DNA of 51,194 nt from Candidatus Altimarinota bacterium (GTDB taxonomy: Bacteria > Patescibacteriota > Gracilibacteria > BD1-5 > UBA6164). Under the pieces are notes generated by a model. It was not told the origin of the DNA. It saw only the letters and a list, made by a program, of their open reading frames with translations, and did not search any database. Positions 1 through 10,562 of the stretch are shown here, piece after piece. The DNA is taken from positions 1 through 51,194 of the forward strand of contig PDTW01000026.1 in assembly GCA_002749055.1 (NCBI GenBank). Direction: 5' to 3'. Numbering within the stretch: position 1 is the first letter of the stretch; every line of letters begins with the position of its first letter. The position numbers and the translations under genes are program-made.

Positions 1-2715
1 TCTTTCTGATCCTCATTTTATATCAAGAGATGGAATATTTTCATTTTTCCATTTTAACGTATTTATATCAAATGAATAAATCTCATTTCAAGCATAATCT
101 TGATGTCATCCACCCCAAATTATTAACTTTTTTCTCAATTTATCGTAAGCTCATCAAGACCGTGCTCAAATAATTGCTTTAGGACCACTCCATCATCTTA
201 CTTCCTTAAATCAATACGGGTGAATAACATCTTTCATTTTTGAGTTAGGAACTTCATACCATGTTCATGGTTTTATATCATTAACATCCTCAATACTTCA
301 ATTTGAACTAGCATTTTCATCTTGATTAGAGTTATCTGACCCAGTATTGTCATCTTGGTTAGAATTGTCTGAATCAGTATCGTCACCTTGGTTAGAGTTA
401 TCTGACCCAGTATTGCTATCTTGATTAGAGTTATCTGAACTGTTATCAGTATTATCATCAGTATTATTGTCAATAACTTCAACTCAATTTATTCATACAT
501 TATAACCATTATTAATTTCAGTTTGTTCAATAGTTCTTGGAACAATACTAAATTCTGGATAAAAACTATAATCTTGTTTTGGATCACGAGTTTGATAAGT
601 TCTCCATGCATTTTTTGCTCAACTAATTCAGCTATCAACTGCATAAGCTAAGGCTGGTTGCATATTTGCTCAATATCATATATGAGAAGTTGGATATCAC
701 ACCATTTGCAGAGCTTTTATTTTTCTTTTATAAATTCATTCTCTCCATTTTTTCATTTCCTTAGAACCACAACTAAGAGTTTTTAATTGAACTCATTCTT
801 CATTTTCTTGATTTCACATTGTTACATTATATACCTCACCAAAAGTATTGTAGTATTCTTTTGTCTCAGGGTTTTTAACAAATAGTTTATAAGTTGAAGA
901 ATATAACCAACAGAAGTTAGGATCATTTATTAATCCAGTAACAAATTTAGATTTCCATTTTAATAGTTTATCTGAGTTTTTTATTCATAAATCATTTAAA
1001 TATCATATAGATTGTGTAAAAAAGTTATCCATCCAAGGAGCCATTCAAACATTTTCTCATTTAGAATTTGTATATCACAATCATCAACCATATCAAATAT
1101 TTGTCCATCCTAATGTTGGAGCATCAGGATTATCAGTAAGCTTTTCATTAAAATAATTTATATTATTGTCTAACTTTTCATTAAAATAAGCTTTTTGAGG
1201 ATCTAAATCTGGCAAAATAAAAGCAGCTTGACCAAGTGTTCTCATGGCCCAAGCTTCTCAACGAACTTGATTAGATTTTAGTAATCATTTCTCAAACTTT
1301 CTGTAATGAGCATTCATATTTAAAAGATTGAAATTTGCCCAAAATTTTAATTCTTCAAGGTGATAATAATCTCATGTAATTAAATATGGAATAAATGAAA
1401 AACTTGGTTGATGTGCTGTATCTGCTACATAAGGAGTTTTACATAATTCTTTAGTTGAACATTTAGCTCTTGCTTCACTTTTTTTTGTTTTCTTATTAAT
1501 TTTATCACCAGGAGTTCACAAAAATCATAAATAAGGATAATCATCAATAAGAACAATATTATCTGTTTTTTTATCTCTGAAGTGTATTGACCATGATCAT
1601 GCACGAGATGCTCAATGTAATAAATTATATTTTGCTTTGGGATTTTGAGTAAGAATGTACAAGGCTGCTTGACCTGTTTCTAATCAAATATCAGGACGTC
1701 AACCTGCCATTCACATAGCAGTAGTTGTTGAAAGTCATTTTCACATTGGCTCACCATAGCTTCAAAGCATTTTTTCATAATATGAATCTATTTTATTTGT
1801 TTTTATTTTAACAGATCTGTCATAATTTGGTACTGTTTTTGTTTCAATTAAATAAGTTGTATCGTGTTTAAAATCAATTTTAGGAACATTATTTTTATCC
1901 CAAAACTTAGTACGCCATCTAGCATGATGATAGTGAGTTAAATCATCCCTAGAATACATTATATTTCATGTACTATCTTTAAACCTCACATCATAAGTAA
2001 AGTTTTGTGGATCTTTTTCATATGTCCAATTATTTTCTATAGTTATATCACTTAAAATATAATCAGTATTATTATATGCACGAATAGAAAAACGAGCTGT
2101 TAAATGTGGGTGTTCTACATTATTAGTATCTACAAATGGCATCATAAGTATCCATTCATTTACAAGGTCTCAAGAAAGCCATCTTAACTTTACTCAATTT
2201 TTATTATATGCATCTAAAGTTGAAGCATGAAGTTTTTTTCAATTTTTTATATCTATTTCAACACTTGAATTAAATCAACTAGAAATTATTTTATTTATAT
2301 CGATTGAATTTGAATTACTTTCATTTCAATCAATAGCAAACATTTCTAATCTATTTCCATTAGCACTTAAATCATTAATTAATGCTGTAACAATAGCATG
2401 TTTTAAAGATCAATCAGGATATACCGATTTCGGATTTATTTGATAGAGTATACTTGATTGGTCTCATTTACTAACTGAAAGCTTCTTACCAAAAGGGATA
2501 TCTCATTTTTTAAATACCTGTCCAAAAGTAATAGGTATATTTTTTAATTGAGTATTTGAAGCATTATCTTTTGGATAAACATATACTCATACAATAGCTG
2601 GAGAATCATCTGATGCAAATGTATAATTATTACTTAAACTAAAAAATAAGCTATAAAAAGTTATTACAACTATAGTAAATATTTTACTTATAGCTGTATT
2701 ATTGTAATTTATCAT
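1..2715 (-). CDS. Large secreted protein with C-terminal Kelch-like region (partial)
   Basis: The gene starts at ATG 2715-2713 and runs off the left edge, so the C-terminus is missing; 905 codons are visible. Residues 1-35 form a signal peptide (short polar start, then hydrophobic IFTIVVITFYSLFFSL and TFASDD). The N-terminal half contains DGSLKHAIVTA, a motif I associate with large RIFT-barrel or lyase-like secreted proteins of environmental bacteria, followed by a Trp-rich region. A low-complexity Asp/Asn/Ser/Gln linker of four 11-residue repeats follows (304-435). After it comes IIWGGGHQDYAGNEIYSFDI, which resembles a Kelch blade of galactose-oxidase-like proteins. The role is probably extracellular carbohydrate binding or breakdown; the exact enzyme class is not established. 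Many glycines are TGA. Confidence 0.75.
304..435 (-). repeat. Four 33-bp tandem repeats encoding an Asp/Asn/Ser linker
   Basis: Units at 304-336, 337-369, 370-402 and 403-435 each encode 11 residues of the type DNSNQDxNTGS (variants DNSNQGDDTDS and DNSNQDENASS). They form an acidic flexible linker between the N-terminal part and the Kelch-like part of the secreted protein. The repeat is in frame and coding. Confidence 0.85.
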
Positions 2716-3034
2716 AATTTTTATTTTTTATATAATATTGAAATAGTTTATATATGATACAATATATATATTGTATCGTCAAATAAAAAATATAAAAAGT
2801 GAAGATAAACATTAAATAAAGTTAAATATTACCCTTAAAAATCTTTTTGAATTGAAAACTTTTTGAAAAATAAATTTAGTAAATTTAAATCCAAAACCTC
2901 TATTTTTTTGATAAAACTAATACTCCTTTATAAATTTTTTTGGAGAAACTACAAAAATAGAGCCAAATTCAATTGATTTATTTTAATTTTTATTTAAAAT
3001 ATCCTAGATTTTTATTTATATAGATTTTAAAAAC
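2716..3034. promoter_or_regulatory. Divergent intergenic region with a 22-bp perfect palindrome
   Basis: This 319-bp gap separates the left-edge secreted protein (minus) from secF (plus), so it must hold promoters for both directions. At 2756-2777 is a perfect palindrome with 11-bp arms, GATACAATATA and its complement. It could be an operator or a cruciform/hairpin. I see no gene here. No confident -35/-10 pair can be named in such AT-rich DNA. Confidence 0.5.
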
Positions 3035-4054
3035 ATGAAAATTGAAAAGTTAAACGTTATTAGCAAAAGATATACTTACTTTATTATTTCGGGAGTATTA
3101 ATATTTGTATCTTTATTTTTATTATTATGAACTAAACTAAATTTATGAATAGATATGACAGGTTGAACTCAAGGAGAATATTCTTATACAAACTTGAATA
3201 TATCTGAGGCAAGAATTGAAATTGATAAAATTAGTGAAGATATAAAATATGAATCTAAAGAGATAATAAATTCAACAAGTTTATATAAAATATCTTGAGA
3301 AAATAAGATAAATGTTGTAGTTTGATATGATAATTCTATTGAAACTAAAGCTTTGGAGGAATTAAAAAATAAATTCAGAAATAAGGTACTAAAGACATTA
3401 GTCAAAATTGATAATAGTATAGTTGAAACTCAATACATAAATATCTGAAAAAGTTTTTGAGATTATATAAAAGATACTGCAATATTAACTCTATGAATTG
3501 CAATAGTTTTTATTGCATTATATATTTCATGGGCTTTCTCTTGAATTGCTTCTTGAATAAGCACATATAGTTTTTCTTGAATAACAATTATAACTTTGTT
3601 TCATGATGTTATAATATCAACTTGACTATATATATTGTTCTCAATATTCTTCCCAGAATTTAAAATAGATACTTTTTTTATAACTGCATTATTAACAATA
3701 TTAGGTTATTCAATTAACGATACAATAGTTGTATTTGACAGAATTAGATCTAATTTAGAAAAACATGTAAAAAATAAATTAAGTTTAGAAAAAATAGTAG
3801 ATATGTCAGTTTTACAAACTCTTAAAAGAAGCCTTTACACTTCTTTAACTCTACTATTTGTACTTATAACTATATTATTTTTTGGTCCAGAAAGTATTTC
3901 ATGATTTACTTTGGTTATGATTTTCTGAACAATAGTATGAACTTATTCATCAATCTTTATTGCTTCTCCATTACTTTATGAAATGAACAAAAATAAAAAA
4001 CTATGAATCTATAAAAAGAAAGAAATAAATATAGAAGACAAAATAGTAGTATAA
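3035..4054 (+). CDS. secF: Protein translocase subunit SecF
   Basis: 339 residues in table 25. SecF works with SecD and SecYEG in the inner membrane, using the proton gradient to help pull exported proteins through. What is seen: one N-terminal membrane helix, then the family signature GIDMTGGTQ (two glycines as TGA), a periplasmic domain, and a membrane block of five helices with LGYSINDTIVVFDRIR, the hallmark of SecF. The length fits SecF alone (about 300-330 residues), so SecD is not fused. No secD lies next to it, which is unusual because the two are commonly adjacent. Next downstream, 12 bp away, is an ABC exporter. The start has no clear Shine-Dalgarno sequence, only TTTTAAAAAC before ATG. 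Confidence 0.95.
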
Positions 4055-4066
4055 AAAAGAGGCTTT

Positions 4067-5842
4067 ATGAATAAGAAAGTAGGTGATAAAGAAATAATAC
4101 TTAAATTATTAAGTACTTTTAAAGATAGTATTTGAACAAAAAAATATTATCTTGTTTTTATTTTCTGATTTTTAACTTCTATAGTTTCTATATTAGAGCC
4201 ATTTCTTTTTATCAAAATAATACATTATATTGAAGAATTTTATAAAACATGAGCTTTTGATATAAAAAAGTTATGATTTTATATGATATATTGGTGAGTT
4301 TTTATAGCATTTTATTTATTATTAACATACATAAATAGGTATTATTTTATAGATAAAAGTAATTTAAAATATTACGTTTATGTATTTAAAAAATATTCCA
4401 AAAAAATATTAAGTATAAGTTACTGAGATTTTCTAGGAAAAAAAGCATGAGAGTTATATTCTAGACTTAATAAATGAATCAAGGATAGCTTCGGGCTTTT
4501 ATTTTTCTTTTTTATGGAAATAATAAGAAGTATGTCTTGAATTATTTTAGTTATTATAGTTTTATTCATAGTTAATCCTATAATGACAATAGCAAGTATA
4601 TCAATGTTGCCTGTAATGATATTTATGTGAATGTTTTACAATAAGAGAACTGTAGAATTACAAAAAGAGATAAATGATTTTGATGATAAAAACTATTGAA
4701 TTTTAGCAGATTCAATAACTAACACATATTTAGTAAAAAATTTAATTCTAGAAAAAAAATTTTTTTCTTTATTGAGTAAAAATATAAGATTATCTTATGA
4801 TAAACAATTAACTGTTTCAAAAAGATGGTCTTTTCTTGATATATATACTTGAGTATTAGTTATGATATCAAGAGTAATAGTTATATTAACTGGTTCATAC
4901 TTAATATCAATTTGAAAATTATCATTATCAATGTTATTTTTATACTTTTCATTTATATGATGGATTTATTTTCCTCTAAGTTTTGTTTTTACAAAATTAA
5001 GACATATAAAGGAGCAATTAACAACAGTGTGAAAATTTTTTGAAGAATTTGATAATCTTGAATTAGAAAAAGGTATAAATTATGATGAAAATATAAAAAA
5101 ATATAATACAAAATGAGATATAGAGTTTAAAAATGTAGAATTTTGATATTCAAAAGATAAACTTATTTTAAAAAATATTAATTTTAAAATTAATGCATGA
5201 GAGAAAATCGCATTTGTTTGAAATACTTGATCATGAAAATCAACAATTATTAATTTAATATTTAGATTGTGGGAAATAAATAAATGAGAAATATTACTTG
5301 ATTGAAATAATATAAAAAATATTAACAAATCACATCTTAGAAATAGTATTTGATTAGTAGCCCAAGACAACTCATTATTCAATCTGTCTATTAAAGAAAA
5401 CTTACTTTTTGCAAAAGAAGAGGCTAGTGATGAGGAAATAAAAAATGCTTTGACATTAGCAAATGCAGATTTTGTATATGACCTAAAAGATTGAATTGAT
5501 ACTGTTATATGAGAAAGATGACTAAAACTAAGTTGATGAGAAAAACAAAGATTAAGTATTGCAAGATTATTTTTAAAAAATCCTGAAATAATAATTCTTG
5601 ATGAAGCTACTAGTGCTCTTGATAATAAAACTGAGAAATTAATACAAAAAAGTATTGATAAACTTCTAAAATGAAAAACATCTATTATAATTGCTCATAG
5701 ATTGTCAACAATAAAAAATGTAGATAAAATATTTATGGTTGAAGATTGAAAAATAATTGAAAGTTGAAAATATGATGAATTAATAAAAAAATGATGAAAA
5801 TTTAATGAACTAGTAAACCCTGAACATTTAATTTTAAACTAA
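4067..5842 (+). CDS. ABC transporter, fused permease and ATPase (exporter, MdlB/MsbA type)
   Basis: 591 residues. The N-terminal half (about 1-330) has six hydrophobic segments typical of the ABC type I exporter membrane domain. The C-terminal half is the nucleotide-binding domain: Walker A GNTGSGKST (G385 to T393, with G385, G388 and G390 as TGA), Q-loop VAQDN, signature [14 protein letters not shown], Walker [13 protein letters not shown] and H-loop IIAHRLST. The layout of one membrane domain plus one ATPase implies a homodimer or heterodimer. The substrate (lipid, peptide or drug) cannot be told from sequence. It sits between secF and uppS with gaps of 12 and 6 bp, suggesting one transcript. 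AAGAGG, a possible Shine-Dalgarno sequence, lies just before the ATG, unlike most genes here. Confidence 0.93.
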
Positions 5843-5848
5843 AGAAAA

Positions 5849-6526
5849 ATGATAAATCATCTTTGAATAATAATGGATTGAAATCGTAGATGGGCTAAAT
5901 CAAAATGTTTACCTGCAATTTCATGACATAAAGCTGGCGCAGATAATGTTGTAAAAATTACTGAACTGGCTAAACAAAAGTGAATAAAATATCTCACTTT
6001 ATGGGCTTTATCAACTGATAATTTAAAAAAAAGACCTGAGAAAGAAGTAAGGTGACTTATTAAATTAATAAATAACATTGAAAAATTCTTATGAAAAATG
6101 TTAGATGGAGATCTAAAATTTGAAACTATATGAAATATTAATCAATTACCAAAAGAATCTCAAGATGTACTAAAAAGGGTTAAAGAAAAAACAAAGGATA
6201 ATAATTGAATAACTCTTATAATTGCATTAGTATATTGATGACAAGATGAAATAATAAGAGCTACAAAAAAAATAATAGCCTCATGAATAAAGGCAGAAAA
6301 TCTAAGTAAACAAGAATTTAGAAAATATTTAGACACATCCAAGTTCCCTAACCCTGATATAATAGTTAGAACTTGATGAGACATTAGACATTCTTGATTC
6401 TTACTTTTTGATAGCGAATATAGTGAATATTATTTCACAGAAAAAAAGTGGCCAGAATTTGATGAAAACGAACTTGATAAAGTAATAGAATACTTTAATA
6501 AAAGTAAAAGAAATTTTGGTAAGTAA
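5849..6526 (+). CDS. uppS: Isoprenyl transferase (undecaprenyl diphosphate synthase)
   Basis: 225 residues. The enzyme adds isopentenyl units in cis to farnesyl diphosphate to make the C55 lipid carrier for peptidoglycan and surface sugars. The N-terminus HLGIIMDGNRRWAK is the family signature, with catalytic Asp10 and the Arg/Trp that bind the diphosphate. Further conserved parts are LTLWALSTDNLKKRPEKEV in the middle and PDIIVRTGGDIRHSGFLLFD near the C-terminus. In the usual signature the GGDxRxSNFLLxQ residue after Ser is Asn; here it is Gly (TGA). The C-terminus ends with the typical WPEFDENEL. It follows the ABC exporter by 6 bp. Confidence 0.95.
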
Positions 6527-6637
6527 ATAAAAACTTTTACTTGCTATAAAATCTTTTTAAATTGGCTTAAAAACCAAAATTATTAATCTAATTATAGATA
6601 ATTTATAATTAAAATTATACTTTAATAAAAATAACAA

Positions 6638-8143
6638 ATGAAAAAACAAAATAAAAATGCCTTTACCTTAGTAGAGTTAATAGTAGTAATAACAATATTA
6701 GCAATATTGTGAACAATAGCATTTATAAGTTTACAATGATATAGCAGGGATGCAAGAGATAGTAAAAGAGTAGCAGATATAGATAATATAAAAAAAAGTT
6801 TGGAGCTTTTTAAATTAAATAGTTGAAAATATCCAACTCCAGATAATGCAGAGGATGTTACATATTCTTGAGCATTACTATGGAAACAATGAATTATTTC
6901 AGATAATGTTCTAGCAAATTTATCAAGAAATTTAAATGAAAAACCTATAGATCCATTAACTGAAAAAGAATATATATATTCTACATTACATAATAATAGT
7001 CAGTATGAAATATTAAGTTTATATGAATGAAATTTAGGACCAGATAAAATAAAAATAGATGGAACATATAATGGTTTATTTGTAAGAAATTGACAATATA
7101 TAGTACCAACACCAAGTATAATAACAAGTGAAAGTTTACCACTTGTTATTGGTACCACAACAATCTCATCTCAAGTAGTAAGTTGATGAAAAAATATACC
7201 AGATGTTTGACATCCAATAGAAAAACAATCTACTTGAGCTTTAAACTTTCCAAATTTTGAAGTATATACTTGAACAACAATTACATCAAAATCAACAGAA
7301 ACAGAATTATTAAATGTATATAATACAATAGCAAATACATATAGTGGTTCAAGTCTATCAAACAATAAAATAATATCAGATTTACTATCAAAAACAACAG
7401 ATGAAGAAAAAGTATCAATAACAGAAACAATAGTATTAAATAAAAATAAATATGTAGCTACAAATAATGATAGTAATGATACAGTTACATACTGAGATTG
7501 GAGAGATGTAGATCCAAATTGTGATAAACCAGATATAACAATTTGAACACAAACTTGGGCATGATGTAATTCAACTATATGAACATGAATGGAATTTATA
7601 AATAATAGTACAGACTCATGTTATGATTATGAATGAAATAATTGACAATCTTGTACAAATGAAGAAAATTTAAGTACAGCTAAAGAAAATACCTGGAATT
7701 CTACTTATGGTATAAATAATATATGGTGAAAACTATATACATGGGGAAATGCAAGAAATACAGCTTGTGAAAATTGATACCATCTACCAAGTGATGAAGA
7801 ATGGTATAATTTAGAAGTAGCTTTATGATCAACAGATAGAAGTACAAATTGAGAGTATTCATGAATAAAGTACTGACGGTATTCAGATTGATTATGATGG
7901 AAAAACTATACATCAAAAAATGCAAGTAACAATTTAGTAAAAGCTCTTGGGTTACCTTTAGCAGGTTACCGTGATACTGATGGTTCTACATTCGGCAGTC
8001 GTGGTCGTTATATATATTTATGGTCTAATACATCTAGTGGGACTAATACATATTACAGACTCTTACGTTGGGATTATTCTAAGGTATTCAGAGGTATAAA
8101 TAGTCAAAATTATGGTTTTTCTGTTAGGTGTATAAAAGATTAG
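6638..8143 (+). CDS. Type IV pilin-like protein with C-terminal FISUMP-like domain
   Basis: 501 residues. Residues 1-30 are a class III signal and pilin helix, KNAFTLVELIVVITILAILG, with the conserved Glu at +5 after the cleavage site; position -1 is Ala rather than the usual Gly. The next residues, DARDSKRVADIDNIKKSLEL, resemble the long pilin/pseudopilin helix. From about residue 290 the protein matches the FISUMP type of domain (Fibrobacter succinogenes major paralogous domain): IGTQTWAGCN, NNIWGKLYTWGNA, CENGYHLPSDEEWYNLE, LPLAGYRDTDGSTFGSRG, YGFSVRCIKD. Such domains are related to lectin-like folds and are found on surface proteins, so a binding role at the pilus is likely but inferred. 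It stands alone 111 bp after uppS. Confidence 0.88.
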
Positions 8144-8331
8144 TTTTTATTTTTAGTAAAAAATATTTAGAATTATTGTAAATAACATAATATATAAATA
8201 ACCCAAGAAAAACTAGATCAGTTTATTTCTCTTTGAAAGTTCATGAACATATAGTGAAAAATTAAAGAAGGGGGAAATGATATTATAAATTTTATACTTA
8301 TAAACTAACTTCATCTTTTTTTATTTCTTAA

Positions 8332-9396
8332 TTACACACTTATAAAAGGGGCAAAAACTAGTCTGTTATTCTGGTTTTTAACAAAATCTTCTTTCAAAAA
8401 ATCAAGATTTAATTCACTTCTATATCATGAATTTCATCTTTGAATCATATTGTAACCAATTGTTTTAACTTTATATGAAATATCATATTTACTACAAGTT
8501 CTAGGACATATATCATCAGTTGCATACATAGCTCTAGTTGGGTTTTCTATTCAAGAGGTATCACATAATCTTCAAGTAAATATTAATGCCCAAGGATAAT
8601 ATAAGTCTATTCAAATATCTTTTTGTGAGCTAAAAAGGTCTTCCCTTTTTTCCATATAATCCAATGCAACTCTTTCTACTGAGAATTTTTTTAAGAAATC
8701 TTGAAACAAGTCCAAACTAACTTCTGAAGAATTATAAAATTTTATTTGCCACTTAACTATCTCATCTCTTAATCTTAGTTTCTCTTGTTCTGGCTTATTT
8801 TTTATAAGATCTCATGCTGGATGAGCTTCATATCAATATGTATCTATTAAAGGTGTTTTTAATATTTTATGTATCAATCTTCAAAAGACTGGTTTAAGAT
8901 TGGTATATTTTTTATTAATAACTCTCAAAACTCAAAAATCATTAACTACAACCTCTATAGGATTTTTTATATTTAGAGAATTCAAATATTCTAGACTCTC
9001 TTCTAGAAATCACATCATTTTATCTCATACATAAGGTGTAACGAATGTGAAAGTTCTAACACAATGAGGTGGAAAATTTTTGTTAAATATTTTAAACTGA
9101 TTTATTGCCTCTATAATATCTTTTTTATAAGCAGATAGATATTCACAATTATCACTTCAATAATAAATTCAGTCTATTTTATCAAACACTTTTTGTCATA
9201 ATTTTCTTTTAATTTCTCTTATAGACATAAAATTCACTTCATATTGTGGTGAAATATTTTCAGCCAATTCTCATGGAAAATTCTGGACAAAAAAATTAGC
9301 AAGCTCTCTATCTCATTTTCACATTGATAATAAATATCACTCATTTAATAATTTAAAATACTCTATATTTGTTCAAAGATGAATGTATAACTGCAT
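8332..9396 (-). CDS. Peptidase U32-like / UbiV-like protein (tentative)
   Basis: 354 residues, start ATG 9396-9394, 8 bp after the upstream gene. The middle part contains VVVNDFGVLRVINKKY followed by KPVFGRLIHKILKTPLID. This resembles the 'ND.G.lr' and 'GR..n' segments of the U32/UbiU-UbiV TIM-barrel family. The C-terminal third has cysteines in LCDTSG, ICPRTCSKY, which would suit the [4Fe-4S] ligands known for UbiU/UbiV. I did not find the full U32 signature, so the assignment rests on these two partial matches. Neighbours in the likely operon are an unknown protein, glutaredoxin and a tiny membrane protein, so a redox theme is possible. Confidence 0.5.
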
Positions 9397-9404
9397 AAAG
9401 GATA

Positions 9405-9833
9405 TTAATAAATAAAATCGGTTTTTATAATTTTGTTAGCAAATTTCTTACTATTAGATGATTCTCTTATTGAAACTACTTCTATAGATTCAGCAAATCT
9501 CTCTATAATTTCTTCAAAACAAACTTCTACTCATTCAAAAGAAACTAATTCATATATATTTCATTCTACTTTATTATTTAATAGAACTATTTTTCATTCT
9601 CATTCAATAGTAATATCAGAATCAATTATTTCTCATAATTGAGAAAAATCATCAATCAGATCTTTGGAAGTTTCAAGTTCTGTTTTTCAGAAAGTAAAAA
9701 CATTTATTGTTCAATCTTCCATATAAGTTTCTAAAAACTCATATTTTAAAATTGAAGTATCAATTTTTCATTTAAATGTTATATTTCAAGAGAATTTTTT
9801 AAGTTTAGCAGTTGATTCTTTATTTTTAGGCAT
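9405..9833 (-). CDS. Conserved-looking hypothetical protein, 142 residues
   Basis: Start ATG 9833-9831, stop TAA 9407-9405. The protein is soluble, acidic and probably mostly beta-strand, with alternating patterns such as NITFKGKIDTSILKYEFLET and DSDITIEGEGKIVLLNN. No signal peptide, membrane segment or known motif is seen. It lies 4 bp downstream of glutaredoxin and 8 bp upstream of the U32-like gene, so it is probably co-transcribed with both. I do not recognise the family. Confidence 0.8.
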
Positions 9834-9837
9834 TTTT

Positions 9838-10104
9838 CTAATTATTATTTTCTAAAATCTTTAATAATTTTCATTCATCGTTTAATTTCACAATGTCTGT
9901 ATATCATCAAAGTAAATTCTCTTTTTTTAGATCTCAAGCAAATATTTGGGGAACCGTCATCATTCAAGAAATTGAAACAATTTCTTGAAGTTTTCAAGCA
10001 TCATTTGATACATCGATTTCTTCATACTCAAATCATAATGACTTAATTAAGCCTTTTGCCATATCACAATATGGACATACATCTTTTGAAACTATTTTAA
10101 TCAT
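9838..10104 (-). CDS. Glutaredoxin
   Basis: 88 residues, the normal size of a small glutaredoxin. It has the dithiol active site CPYC (Cys10 and Cys13), then KSLGFEYEEIDVSND typical of the beta-2 strand, the cis-proline loop TVPQIF, and the glutathione-binding end LLGGYTDIVKLNDEGKL. It reduces disulfides in the cytoplasm. The substrate is not known, and no glutathione genes are seen in the window. It starts just after a 41-residue membrane protein (2 bp away) and leads the unit 9838-8332. Confidence 0.93.
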
Positions 10105-10106
10105 TT

Positions 10107-10232
10107 TTATTTTTTATCTAATAAATTATTTTTCTTTTTTATTTTATCTTTTTTATTTGAAAATACAAAAAATAAAATACCCAAAATAAAAACAGGTCAA
10201 ACTGATAATCACAAAAATTTTAGTAACTCCAT
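10107..10232 (-). CDS. Tiny single-pass membrane protein, 41 residues
   Basis: ATG 10232-10230, stop TAA 10109-10107. Two glycines are TGA. The sequence is a short start MELLKF, one hydrophobic segment (LGLSVGPVFILGILFFVF) and a Lys-rich cytoplasmic tail. It directly precedes glutaredoxin (2 bp), so it is probably the first gene of that unit. The function is unknown. It could be a chance ORF, but the clean spacing and membrane-anchor layout argue for a real gene. Confidence 0.6.
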
Positions 10233-10333
10233 TTTTTCTTATATTAAGATATTAAATTTTTATATAATAAGTAAAAAAACAACTTTTAATATAATATATA
10301 TTATATAATTATCTAAATAAATCAAAATAAAAA

Positions 10334-10357
10334 GAAAGGCTCTATTTAGAGCCTTTC
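10334..10357 (-). terminator. Rho-independent terminator of the 34-residue ORF
   Basis: A perfect hairpin, GAAAGGCTCTA paired with TAGAGCCTTTC, is followed on the minus strand by TTTTTATTTTG. It is the most GC-rich short element nearby and lies 34 bp downstream of the small ORF at 10391-10495. Confidence 0.85.
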
Positions 10358-10390
10358 AAACTTAATAAAAAATACTTATTAAAACCATAA

Positions 10391-10495
10391 TTAATTGCAA
10401 GGTGAAACAATAACAGTAGTTTTATCAGTGGAAATATTATATTGTTCTACATCATTCAAATCTGTTTCTTGAAAAACATTTGTAGGATAGTCCAT
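10391..10495 (-). CDS. Small peptide ORF, 34 residues, with its own terminator
   Basis: ATG 10495-10493, TAA 10393-10391. The peptide begins MDYPTNVFQETDLNDVEQYN and ends TTVIVSPCN. It is acidic, has no membrane segment and carries a single Cys near the C-terminus. It contains no TGA codon, so the reading does not depend on the code. A strong terminator follows directly (10334-10357) and a plus-strand gene diverges at 10563, so it looks like a monocistronic transcript. The function is unknown; it might be a secreted or modified peptide, or a small regulatory protein. Confidence 0.5.
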   Translation of the reverse strand: MDYPTNVFQETDLNDVEQYNISTDKTTVIVSPCN

Positions 10496-10562
10496 AGAAA
10501 TTTCTTATTGATTTTTTTTGTTAAAAATATAAAATAGATTTTAACCTCTAACCAAAATAATT

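Noticed and set aside
8265-8290. GGGGG followed by ATG as a strong ribosome-binding site
   Set aside because: The ORF that would start there has only three codons before TAA.
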